Shown here in pieces: positions 53,591 through 64,000 of a stretch of DNA of 64,000 nucleotides. The stretch comes from Trifolium pratense (lineage: Eukaryota; Streptophyta; Magnoliopsida; Fabales; Fabaceae). Both the position numbers and the translations under genes were made by a program. The notes under the pieces were generated by a model. It searched no databases and was not told the DNA's origin. It saw only the letters and a program-made list of their open reading frames with translations. Positions within the stretch are counted from its first letter, which is position 1. Each line of letters begins with the position of its first letter. The stretch lies in the NCBI RefSeq assembly GCF_020283565.1, contig NC_060065.1:24912409-24976408 (forward strand). Reading direction: 5' to 3'.

Positions 53591-55923
53591 GATTTGACTT
53601 TAAAAATCTTTGGTTGCACTGCATTTGTTTATGAACATAAAAATATTAGCAAACTCGAACTGCGTGCTATAAAATGTGTTTTTGTTGGGTACTCTCCAAC
53701 TCAGAAGGGATATAAATGTTTTGATCCAAAAAACCAGAAAATGTTTGTCACCACGGATGTTACATTCTTTGAAAACAAACCTTTTTTTGACACGCATCTT
53801 CAGGGGGGGAATTTAAATGAAGATTCGTTTCAAACTGAGTACATGAGTTTTTTTAATAATTTATCTTTGTCTGTATCACAAAGTTCTAAGACTTATACTT
53901 CTGCACTAACAGAAAATGGTCATGATTCTTTATCTAATCCTACTCCTGTTATGAGTAGTGAACTTGGTGAATCTGAGCCTACATTTTCTCATGAAGAAAA
54001 CAATGAGAATCTTGAAAACAATGATATGATCTAATTGAAATGCCACAAAATAATGAGTCAATTAAAGATAATAGGTTTGAAGCAGGAAACAAGACTTGGA
54101 AAGGAAAGGTTTTTGTGAGAAAGAATCACAAAGAAAGTGATGAGTCCACATCTCAACACTGTCATGAATCTGAACCGGGGGATGATCAACTTCCTAAAAA
54201 AAGAAAAGGTAAGTCTATCTCTGTTTCCGAGAGCCGTATTTTGTTTCCTAATATCGATGATCCTGTGGCTGTTAGAAAACCTGTTAAATCTTGCACTAAA
54301 TACCCATTGTCCAATTTTATATCATATTCATATTTGTCTTCGTCTTTTTCTGCCTTCACCTCAAAATTGTCTAGTGTAGAGATTCCAAGAAATGTACAGG
54401 TTGCTCTAGAAGTTCCAAAGTGGAGAGAAGCTGTACTTGAGGAGATGAAAGCTCTTGAAAAGAACAAAACTTGGAGTGTTATGACACTACCGGATGACAA
54501 GAAGACGGTTGGATGCAAATGGGTGTTTACTGTGAAGTATAATTCAGATGGGTCAATCGAAAGGTACAAGGCTCGGTTGATGGCTAAGGGTTTTACTCAA
54601 ACCTATGGTATAGACTACTCATAGACTTTTGCTCCTGTTGCAAAATTGAACACTGTTAGTGTTAGAATTCTCTTGTCTCTTGCTGCTAACTTAGATTGGC
54701 CCCTACATCAGTTGGATGTTAAGAATGCTTTTCTCAATGGTGATTTAGAAGAAGAAGTATATATGGACATTCCTCCTGGCTTTGAAGACAAGTTTGGATC
54801 AAATGTATGCAAACTAAATAAGTCTTTGTATGGATTAAAGCAGTCTCCTAGAGCTTGGTTTGAAAAGTTCACTTATTCCATGAAGAAACAAGGGTACATT
54901 CAAGGACAAGCTGACCACACCTTGTTCACAAAGTTCTCCCAAAATGGAAAAATTGCTGTCCTAATTGTTTATGTTGATGATATCATCCTTACTGGAGATG
55001 ATATAGTTGAAATGGCAAGAGTAAAAGAGAAATTAACATTAGACTTTGAAATCAAGGACTTGGGATCCCTGAGATATTTTCTTGGTATGGAGGTTGCTCG
55101 ATCAAAAGATGGTATTGTAGTTTCCCAGCAAAAATACATTCTAGATTTATTGAAAGAAACAGGAATGAGTGGATGTCGACCAACAGATAATCCCATGGAT
55201 CCTAATGCAAAACTTTGGGAAGAAGGTAGTGTTCCTGTTGATACTGGAAGGTACCAGAGATTGGTTGGGAAACTGATTTATTTGTCACACACTAGACCTG
55301 ACATTGCTTTCTCGGTTAGTGTAGTGAGTCAGTTTATGCATTCTCCTTTTGAGGAACATCTTGAGGCAGTCTATAGGATACTGCGATATTTGGAAGCAAA
55401 TCCTGGAAAGGGATTATTTTTTAAGAAGAATAGTGAAAGAAATGTGTCTATTTTTACAGATGCTGATTGGGCAGGTTCAGTCACTGACAGAAGATCAACA
55501 TCTGGATATTGTACCTATGTTTGGGGTAATCTTGTGACATGGAGGAGCAAGAAACAAGGAGTTGTAGCAAGAAGTAGTGCAGAAGCTTAGTTTAGAGCTA
55601 TGACTCAAGGTATTTGTGAAGGATTATGGATCCACAAAGTCCTAGAAGAGCTTAAGATAAAAATTGAGCTTCCATTGAAATTATACTCTGATAGTAAAGC
55701 CGCTATTAGCATAGCTCATAACTCAGTTCAACATGACAGAACCAAGCATATTGAGATCGATCGACATTTCATACAAGAGAAGTTAGACGCCGGAATCATA
55801 TGTCTACCTTTTGTAACTTCGAGTCAGCAAACTGCGGATATCTTGACCAAAAGCTTAGCAAGACCCACCTTTGAGCATTTGATATGCAAGTTGGGCGTGA
55901 TAGATATCTATGCACCAACTTGA
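53591..55923 (+). pseudogene. Outer copia polyprotein, 3' half (RT and RNase H)
   Basis: It resumes after the inner element with LKIFGCTAFVYEHKNISKLE (end of integrase) and a spacer. The frame changes near 54034. The reverse transcriptase begins VPKWREAVLEEMKALEKNKT at about 54411 and has an in-frame TAG at 54622 between GIDYS and TFAPVAK. LDVKNAFLNGDLEEEVYM and YVDDIILTG are intact. RNase H carries TDADWAGSVTDRRS, then TAG at 55588 in SSAEA(stop)FRAM. The tail ends KLGVIDIYAPT with a stop before the G-run. The two stops could each be one-base changes. Not functional as it stands. Confidence 0.92.
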
Positions 55924-56091
55924 GGGGGGGGGGGGGGGTGTTGGAAAATATTTAGTTTCCTAGTTTGTTATTTCTAGGAGATTCTAAGCTTATCTATTAT
56001 TTCCCTTTATTTTTGTACTCTTCCTATTTAAACCAGCCTTGAGCTGAGGAATAACATATAACAGTATTCACTTATTATTTTCTACAAGAAT

Positions 56092-57180
56092 CATCAAAAT
56101 CAAATAGGGAATCAGAGATGGAATCTCAAAATCAAATAGGGAATTTAGAGATAGAATCTCAAAATCAAAGGGAATCAGAGATGGAATCTCAAAATCAGAG
56201 AAAAAATCACAAAATCAGAGAGAATGTGAGGGAGAGATAGGAAAAGAACCTTGTGACAGGGCAATTTGGCTTGACTTCAACACCTTTTAGAGTGACCACA
56301 TTTCCAATATCAAGAAGTGATCTTCGGTTCCTTTCTTAACATGCTGCACCGTTCTCTTTCACCGATTTCCCTCCCCCCACTACAGCATCACCTATAACAT
56401 TGCAAAAACCGCTGAGTCTTATTCAAGGTACAATAAACTCTGAGATTGAAACCAGCAAGAAGGAAAGCAGCTTATTAGGTTTAAGAAATCAAGAACAGAA
56501 AACATCAGAAACAAAAAAGCAACCAAAACCACCAATGAGATATAATATACAATCATGAGAAAGATAGAATAAAATAGAGAGAGAATAATCAAATCTCAAG
56601 GAGCCATGCTATGAAGAACTACCACACAGTAGAAGTCACAACCAATTGGAGATCACCAAATGAAAGCATAACAATAATGCGAACATATGTCACAAGTCAC
56701 AGCAAATTGGAGATTCTGGTCCTCTATGTGAAACGGTACAAAATTTAGGCCCCCCACCTATACCACAGACAGATCAAATAAAGCACCAAAGCAGCTTAAG
56801 TAAAATTCAGTATAGAATTCGTCATTCAAGGGGAGGGAGAAAAGATATACTTTAGAATCTTATATGCTTCAGCTCTAATGTTCCTCATGCACAAACACAA
56901 AATCATCAAGACTAGCAGGACACAACAAGTAAAAACATGACAGATCCCAAAGCTGAATTAAATGGAAAGTAGTTAACCTCAGTCTGCCACTGGCTCCAAA
57001 GCACACGACGCATTCATAAGCCATCCAACAACCACACAAAACACTCAAAGGAAATGCAAAATTAGATGCCAAGCCAAGTATCAAACAAAGACTGAAATGG
57101 CACAATTTAGTCTTACTAGAAATGACCAAATTTAAGCAATTTAACAGTGGGAATTATTCGACGCACCCAATGGATCATTG
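56092..57180. repeat. Large duplication block, copy 1 (right part) and spacer
   Basis: 56092-56618 matches 62976-63456, beginning with GGAATCAGAGATGGAATCTC repeats and ending at GGAGCCATGCTATGA, where the two copies part. From there to 57180 are spacer modules also seen at 33.9-37.3 kb (for example TTTAAGCA...GACGCACCCAATGGA at 57130). No gene. Confidence 0.7.
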
Positions 57181-57990
57181 CAACGATTTTCCGTCAATAT
57201 GAAATGACACAATTTAGGCAACTGCACAAAACTAAAACATACACAGATTCACAAGAATGATACAAACTTAATAAAACATATGCAGGACAAGACTCTGTAA
57301 GAAAAATATAGTATTAAGGGAAGTAAACCCCCAACTGATTATAATACCCGGCATAGTCAAACATTCATATATTTACCTCTTTCTGTAAATTGGGAAGAAT
57401 AAACAATAAGAATTAATATTAAACTTAACTCATCGCTTGATATTATAGCGAACTTAATTGTTTCGACACATAAAGTCAGATCAAAGCCTAGAAAAAACGT
57501 ACAGAAAAATTCAATGACATAATCTACGACGGATTTAGACTTATCCAGAGCCAATAATTGTGAATGACGTATCATAAAATTCACATAATAGCCAAGCTAA
57601 GAGATGTACACCAGAATCATATATATTCAACTCCTCTTCTTGAAAAAGACATATATACAGCGGAATCATAAATTCTAAAGCTCTCCTAATACTCAAATTC
57701 CTAATAGTACATACATACTCATAACAAAAACTACTAAAAAGAACATGCAAATTCATTATTCATAAAGAATCATATGCATAGCAAAAATGAATTAAAATGC
57801 ATGATCCATAACATAACACATCTTTATGTCAAAGTCATATGTATACAACTAAACTCTTACCATCCTCTTGATTTCAGCTTCTACTGCATCTATGCCTTGA
57901 ACAAGTTGTACTTCGTTGAATCAGTACCTGTAATGATAAGTGTTAGTGAAAAAAAGGCAAAAACTTAACATAGGTGAAACAGGGGTTCTA
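57181..57990. other. Spacer without recognisable features
   Basis: AT-rich. Only short, composition-driven frames are present. I see no element ends or exons. Confidence 0.6.
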
Positions 57991-58024
57991 ATACATGGTT
58001 CATAACAAAAGAACCAATCTTGCT

Positions 58025-58268
58025 TGCTTCTGGCTGTGAGAACAGAAATAAGAGTGCGTGATGGTTTTTTCTTGGAATTAACATCTGCTTCCTTATTCTT
58101 GTGCACAGTCTTGTCTTCACTGTCCTTTTCATCTGAGATTTCAATGACTTCAACAGGCTTTGGTTTTGCAGTGACTTTCTACTGAACAGCAGGTTTAGGG
58201 GCCATTCTTTTAGCCACTGCTGCAACTCCATCAACAGCAGCAGTAGGAACATTGGCACAAGCTTGTTT
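58025..58268 (-). pseudogene. B-type cyclin N-terminal exon remnant
   Basis: From an acceptor AG at 58269, the minus strand reads KQACANVPTAAVDGVAAVAK, RMAPKPAVQ, a stop, KVTAKPKPVEVIEISDEKDS and SKKKPSRTLISVLTARSK. This is the linker region before the cyclin box in plant CYCB1-type cyclins. It directly precedes, in protein order, the exon found in copy 1 at 42649. But it lies downstream (minus sense) of the C-terminal exon at 58819-59259, so the two are not one gene. Confidence 0.8.
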
Positions 58269-58397
58269 CTACAATTTCAAAACATTACAAAAAATCAGAA
58301 AACAACAATCATAATTAATCAAAGAAAGATTGAACAAATAATATAAGAAAGATTTGCAAGATCTTTCATTCAGATTAACAAAATTCATGAAAAAAAA

Positions 58398-58695
58398 CCA
58401 ACCCAGAAATTTTTTTCCTTTCAATCCCCTTTCCAAACCCCCAAAGTTCCAATCTTGGAACAAATTATTGAACCCCAGCAAAGAATTAAACCAGAAAAAT
58501 TAATGAAACATCAAAATTAGTACGATGATTGAACAAAGCACGTGAAAAAGAAACCAACCCAGAAACTTTTTCCTTTCAATTCCTTTTACAAATCCTCAAT
58601 GTTCTAATCTTTGAACAAATTATTGAACCCCAGAAAAGGATTAAACTAGAAAAATTAATGAAACATCAAAATTAGTACGATGATTGAAGAAAACA
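58398..58695. repeat. Tandem duplication of about 150 bp
   Basis: Units at 58398-58548 and 58552-58695 share AACCAACCCAGAAA, ACAAATTATTGAACCCCAG and AATGAAACATCAAAATTAGT. Divergence between them is modest. Non-coding, between two cyclin fragments. Confidence 0.85.
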
Positions 58696-58818
58696 CTCAC
58701 CGCTAGGTTGTTTGTTGATGAACAATTCTTGAAGCCATTGAGAATCTCTTGTTGTTGTTGATTTTTGGTATGATTGATTCTTGAGTGTAGAATCAAACAG
58801 TGTTGTTCTCACCCTCAC

Positions 58819-59259
58819 AACCTTCAGCTTTCCATTCACAATACTAGAGTGAAAACCAGTCAACAACTTAGCACAATCCATTAACTGTTCTTCTGAGTAA
58901 CCAGTGTGCATCTTCAGTGTCTCATTCCAAACAGGACTCTTGTTCAAAGTGCATCTTGCTGCAAAAACTGCTGCAGCAGCAACCATTGATGGAGAATACT
59001 TTAAGGTAGCATAGTGCATCATCCCCAATTCAGATAGAAAATGAGTCATGTTCTCGAAAGGTAGTTCTTGTTCTTGATCAGAAGGAACACCAGACACAGA
59101 TGATACCGATGCCGATGCCGCTTTGATGAAACGGACAAGGAACACGAAAGGTGTAGGCACAGTTAATGTCCATTCAAGTTTGCCTAGGATGGTTTTCTCC
59201 ATGATAAGAATTTGTTCACGAGTGTAAGCATAATCTAAGAGGGTTACAAAGTCATTAAC
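58819..59259 (-). pseudogene. B-type cyclin C-terminal exon(s) (copy 2)
   Basis: The minus strand reads VNDFVTLLDYAYTREQILIM, EKTILGKLEWTLTVPTPFVF, LVRFIKAAS, then HFLSELGMMHYATLKYSPSM, AARCTLNKSPVWNETLKMHT, GYSEEQLMDCAKLLTGFHSS and GKLKVV up to a donor-like GTGAGG at 58818. This is the second cyclin fold of a mitotic B-type cyclin, apparently uninterrupted over about 145 codons. The sequence upstream of VNDF is unrelated (TTATGACTGT repeats), and the open frame past the donor is intron. It matches copy 1 at 42137-42260 and supplies the empty site for the solo LTR there. Confidence 0.9.
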
Positions 59260-59442
59260 TGTTATGACTGTTATGACTGTTGCTCCATGACGACAACCAT
59301 TTCTGTAATTTCCATCCTTGACTTCTGTTTCTGTATTGCTTTGTTACAGAACTAGGGATTGAAGGTTCAATTCCATAAAACTCTTTTCGCTTTTACTTCT
59401 AACGCAATAAAGGGAGATGTTTTTAACGATTTTAATGTCTGT

Positions 59443-62400
59443 TGTAGCAGTTATAAATCTCAAACATTGATACAGGGCCCTCTATTTTTTTATCCTACAT
59501 CTTTGGGTAATGGGAGAGTCTTTGCAACCTATTGGTTAATTTTAACCAACATTTTAGCTAGCTGCACATTCCATGGTTAGATCACTCATTATATTAAAAG
59601 CATATTAGTGAGTGTGTAACATTTTTCAATATGCATATCAGTGATATATGCATATAAGAAGATTAAAGGTAGAATACTATATTTGATGTCAAATGATCCC
59701 AACTCCATCAAAGAAAAGTCAACAATACATACACTCTCAAGATATTTTCCATTAATTTAAGTGCCTTTTATGATAAGGGTATTACAAATTTTAACACAGT
59801 AAGTAAAATAATATTTAGTATGAGAAGAAATTGGACATGTTTAGTACTGCAAAAAATTCCTATTTGTCATCACTGAAATTCTGCTATGTGATGCTGCCAT
59901 GTCCCCCTTGGGGTAATCAGTTGAGTATGGTACACATACATTTAACCAATTAAAAATACGATTTTTGCAAAACCGGTAGCATCGTCATTTATTTTATTTT
60001 TTGGCAAAACCACCTAGAAGACTGCGCGACTAATGTTTAAACAATCTCTGGCATGCATTTATGTTGGCTCTAGATTTTCCTACCCAAGAAGATTATGCAA
60101 AATATCTTATTTTTCTTAACAATAAAAGAAGACCATACATGAAGAATGAAAGGAATGTAAACATATTTCTTACCACAATTTCTTCATTCAATACCAACAA
60201 ACCAAATCACGAACGCTCACAATTTCAGATTGGAAAAAAAAAAAAAAAAAAGAAGAAGTAAACCCTAGGTATTGTGTGTCGTTTGAAATTTGGTTGCCAA
60301 CAAAATTAATACTGACCTGGAGGCCATAGATTAGCTACTCGTTCGTGCAGTATCTGCCTGCGTTGTTTTGAAAATGTAATACCGATATTCCTAAAGCACA
60401 AAAAAAGTATGAGAACCTTTGTCTGCCTCAGGTTCCACCGGCACCCGACACATTTATCTCCTGTTTCACCCACAAAGAAAACTAAATGAAACTGACAAAA
60501 GTAGATGCTAAGTATCCAACGTAGACTGAAATATAAAGAGTCTTAGAAGAGATAACCCAATTAAAGCCTGCACATGATGTGTGACACAATTTTGGCTTCC
60601 TCCTACACAGAGGAGTCCCGGACCACTGTAACCAAAAGGATATCTTTTTAGGAGTATCATCTGTATCAATCATCATCGAAATCATTAATAACAATTGAAA
60701 CCACTCAAACCAATAAAAGAAGATAATATAAAACCTTTTCCAACGACCAAATCATCAGACAAACATAGAATCGTGTAAACTTTTGCACTGTCAGAATTCA
60801 GATAAAAAAAGTCAACATAGAACAAAGAAGTAAATCGACTAGACAATAAGAATAGAAATTAAAATAAAAATAGTTCACAACCCAAGTACATGGTAGCAAA
60901 ATAAACCTGAGGCTTGATGCTACTTAGAATGTTATTGTTTCAAAACAAACTACACTGCAGAAAACAGCGTGTCATATTTCAATTCACATGTATGGCGGTC
61001 TAAGCCAGAACAAAATCAAAAGACCAGAAAAAAATAAGAATACAAAACATGAAGATCAAACAACAGAAAGATATGAAGATCAAACAATAGAAAGATAGAA
61101 CCAGTAACAGAAGGAATCAGTGTTCACAAATTACCTCCCTGCAACATCGAAGGAAATAAAATATCAAGAAAATATGCATTCAAAAGCGATGGAGTTATTG
61201 AAAACTAAAAGAATTAAAAAAGAGAGAAGCAAATCAAAACTTGAGGTCTCCATGCCTTGATGAAAGATCAACATTTTTTTTATTTTGATAAACCATGCTG
61301 CAGAAAAAAAAGTTCACGGTTCAATTTGAGTGTAATGTAATCAAAGCCCAAAAATAAAAATCAGAAAGAACGAATGGTCAATGAAATTTGAGTATGCATC
61401 TGTAGCTATCATCGTTTTTATTATAATATTAAATTGTTCCAGATATCCAGAAATCAGCTACCTGCAATGTATAAACGGATAAACGGATATTTTGATATTC
61501 TTTTATTTTCAATAGTTTGACAAGATATATCAAAAAAACTATATGGAAACAAAATGAATTTACTAGAGATCACCAAATTAAAACTTTACGCTCCATGTTC
61601 TTGGTCCATTTTATCAAGGCATTCCATCGAAACTTCATTGCTCACTGCAAAACGGGGAAACACATCTCTCGATTACCAAACAAAGAATTATATCAAAAAA
61701 AAATACAAGAGAAAATCTTGATGAGTAAAAGAAGAGTCGAGAGAAGTTTGATTGTGTGAATTCTAAGAGCATATCCAGACGTAAATCAAAATCATATCCT
61801 CTCTAGCAACACCTAAGAATAAATAACAAATCATGAAATTTATGCTCTCAGTATCGATAAAGATTGAAACAAAAAGAATTTACTAGAGATCACCAAATGA
61901 AAACTATTGGCTCTGTGCTCTTGTCCATTTTATGAACGCATTCTAGATATCAAAATCTCTTAGCCCGCTGCAAAACGGATAAAAGCGTCTCTGGATTACC
62001 AAACAAAGAATTAAATCAAAACCATAGATCAACATCATATCCTCACTATCAATTTAATATCATGAACTATAGATCAACATCATATCCTCATTATCAATTT
62101 GATATCATGGTGTGCTCAATATGAAACGTCACAATTTAAGCCTACTAAGCCTACTTCAATACCAGAGGAGTTTGTGGCCAATGAAATAGGTCATCATAAC
62201 AAACACCACCTAACCAAGTTGTCGAAAATCCTTACCTTGGGAAGGGAAGAGTTACTCCAGAATTTTGTATGTTAAACCACAGAGTAAAACGTTACACAAA
62301 CTCACAAAAACATCAGCACTGGAAGAATATGATAACCTCACCATAAGCTTTCACAAACAAAGGAATCAAGTGTGGATGCTGAAACAACTATAATGAAATG

Positions 62401-63475
62401 TGAAGAATTCAAATATGAGAACAGATCACCAAATTAAAGCTTAGAAAAAATATGTAACACAGGCAACTGAACATTATGGTTCACGTGTAAGGTTGATTCG
62501 TCCACATAAGACACTTAAGACGGTGATTAAAAAGGTTCAGTGTTTTGTTTAAAAAAAAAAAGCTTTAGTGTTTGAAAAAGTAGGAAACTTTTGTGGTATA
62601 CCAAACCCGTGTAAATCTTCCTCAAAACAATACAAAAATCAGAAAACAATCATCATCACTAACCTACCAATGAATAACATAAATTAAATTAAATCAATTA
62701 AAAGAAAAAGATTCAACAAATAATATAAGAGAACCTTGTTATTCTCATTAACTGCTGCTGCTTGAGCATTGGCAAGTAGTTGTGACAAACACAACTAAAG
62801 AATCATCAAAATCAAATAGGGGGTCATCATCACTAACCTACCAATGAATAACATAAACTAAATTAAATCAATTAAAAAAAGAGATTCAAATAATATAAGA
62901 GAACCTTGTTATTCTCATTAACTGCTGCTGCTTGAGCATTGCTAAGTAGTTGTGCACAAATACTACTAAAAGAATCATCAAAATCAAATAGGGAATCAGA
63001 GATGGAATCTCAAAATCAAATAGGGAATCAGAGATGGAATCTCAAAATCAGAGAAAAAATCACACAATCAGAGAGAATGTGAGAGAGAGATAGGAAAAGA
63101 ACCTTGTGACAGGGCGATTTGGCTTGACTTCAACACCTTTTAGAGTGACCACATTTCCAATATCAAGAAGTGATGTTCGGTTCCTTCCTTAACCTGCTGC
63201 ACCGTTCTCTTTCATTGATTTCCCTCCCCCCACTACAGCATCACCTATAACATTGCAAAAAAACGTTGAGTCTTATTCAAGGTACAATAAACTCTGAGAT
63301 TGAAACCACCAAGATGGAAAGCAGCTTATTAGGTTTAAGAAATCAAGAACAGAAAACATCAGAAACAAAAATGCAACCAAAACCACCAATGAGATATAAT
63401 ATACAATCATGAGAAAGATAGAATAAAATAGAGATAGAATAATCAAATCTCGAGGAGCCATGCTATGATCTCGAG
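59443..63475. repeat. Tandem duplication unit of about 4.03 kb (copy 2)
   Basis: 59443-59830 reappears at 63482-63861, and ATTGGACATGTTTAGTACTG occurs at 59830 and 63862, a period of 4,032 bp. The unit ends at GGAGCCATGCTATGATCTCG and re-enters at GATAGCAGTTATAAATCTCA. Its interior matches 43533-46725 plus 56092-56618. It contains no intact gene; poly-A occurs at 60236-60250. Confidence 0.85.
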
Positions 63476-64000
63476 ATAGCAGTTATAAATCTCAAATATT
63501 GATAAAGGGCCCTCTATTTTTTTATCCTACATCTTTGGGTAATGGGAGAGTTTTTGCAACCTATTGGTTATTTTTAACCAACATTTTAGCTAGCTGCACA
63601 TTCCATGGTTAGGTCACTCATTATATTAAAAGCATATTAGTGAGTGTGTAACATTTTTCAATATGCGTATCAGTGGTATATGCATATAAGAAGACTAAAG
63701 GTAGAATACTATATTTGAGGTCAAATGATCCCAACTCCTTCAAGGAAAAGTCAACAATACAAACACTCTCAAGATATTTTCCATTAATTTAAGTGCCTTT
63801 TATGATAAGGTTATTACAAATTTTAACACAATAAGTAAAATAATATTTAGTATGAGAAGAAATTGGACATGTTTAGTACTGCAAAAAATTCCTATTTGTC
63901 ATCACTGAAATTCTGCTATGTGATGCTGCCATGTCCCCCTTGGGGTAATCAGTTGGGTATGGTACACATACATTTAACCAATTAAAAATACGATTTTTGC
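63476..64000. repeat. Start of a further copy of the 4.03-kb unit, cut by window edge
   Basis: 63482-64000 follows 59443-59960 with few differences (for example TTTTTGCAACC for TCTTTGCAACC). The array continues to the right of the window. Confidence 0.85.

Larger units (their letters stand above)
46731..56086 (+). mobile_element. Outer Ty1/copia element, defective, with a nested copia
   Basis: LTRs of 148 bp at 46731-46878 and 55939-56086 (TGTTGGAAAATATTTAG...TTTTCTACA) differ at one base that I can see. The flanks are AGAAT at 46726-46730 and 56087-56091, and the paralogous block at 62971-62975 is the empty site. The primer site TGGTATCGAGAGC follows at 46879; the polypurine tract is an extreme run of 15 G at 55924-55938. 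Without the inner element and its duplication it is about 4.29 kb, short for copia because most of gag is missing. Coding is broken by stops and a frameshift. Confidence 0.95.

Overview
This window is nuclear DNA of a flowering plant, most probably a legume (inference). It has plant intron-bearing gene fragments (tonoplast aquaporin, B-type cyclin, 3-hydroxyacyl-CoA dehydratase), plant-type LTR retrotransposons with initiator-Met tRNA primer sites, CACTA, MULE, Helitron and MITE elements, and AT-rich spacers. I see no intact host gene. The only long intact reading frame belongs to a young Ty1/copia retrotransposon (49225-53400).

Left third (1-25.9 kb): a nest of transposons. A minus-strand FAR1/MULE transposase-like gene (22365-25310) is split by a solo gypsy-type LTR (22960-25187, target duplication GTTGG). 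It is split again by a retroelement whose 5' LTR (20351-22364) looks like a gypsy LTR joined to a copia LTR end. Within that element's internal DNA sits a 16.9-kb composite, LTR-internal-LTR-internal-LTR (2836-19760), flanked by one perfect duplication, ATTTC. Its first LTR carries a 2,967-bp CACTA element (target duplication GTT). Another minus-strand element of the same gypsy family begins at 2276 and runs off the left edge.

Middle (25.9-46.7 kb): an inverted and direct repeat array beside the MULE, a Helitron 3' end with a broken helicase, several MITEs with 9-bp duplications, and a long stretch of decayed, repeatedly duplicated DNA. That stretch carries fragments of a TIP1 aquaporin, a HACD/PTPLA-type dehydratase and cyclin B, with introns kept. 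Two solo LTRs (32629-33612 and 39849-42136) are dated relative to the duplications by empty sites in paralogous copies.

Right third (46.7-64 kb): a defective copia element (46731-56086) with an intact copia element (48521-53585) inserted into its integrase region, both with matching 5-bp duplications. Beyond lie more cyclin fragments and a tandem duplication with a period of about 4.03 kb, whose next copy starts near 63476 and leaves the window.

The features do not form a pathway. The window records successive insertions, LTR recombination, fragment duplication and decay. The least ordinary items are the double-internal composite with mosaic LTRs, the gypsy/copia chimeric LTR, and a 30-bp repeat shared by two otherwise different LTR elements.
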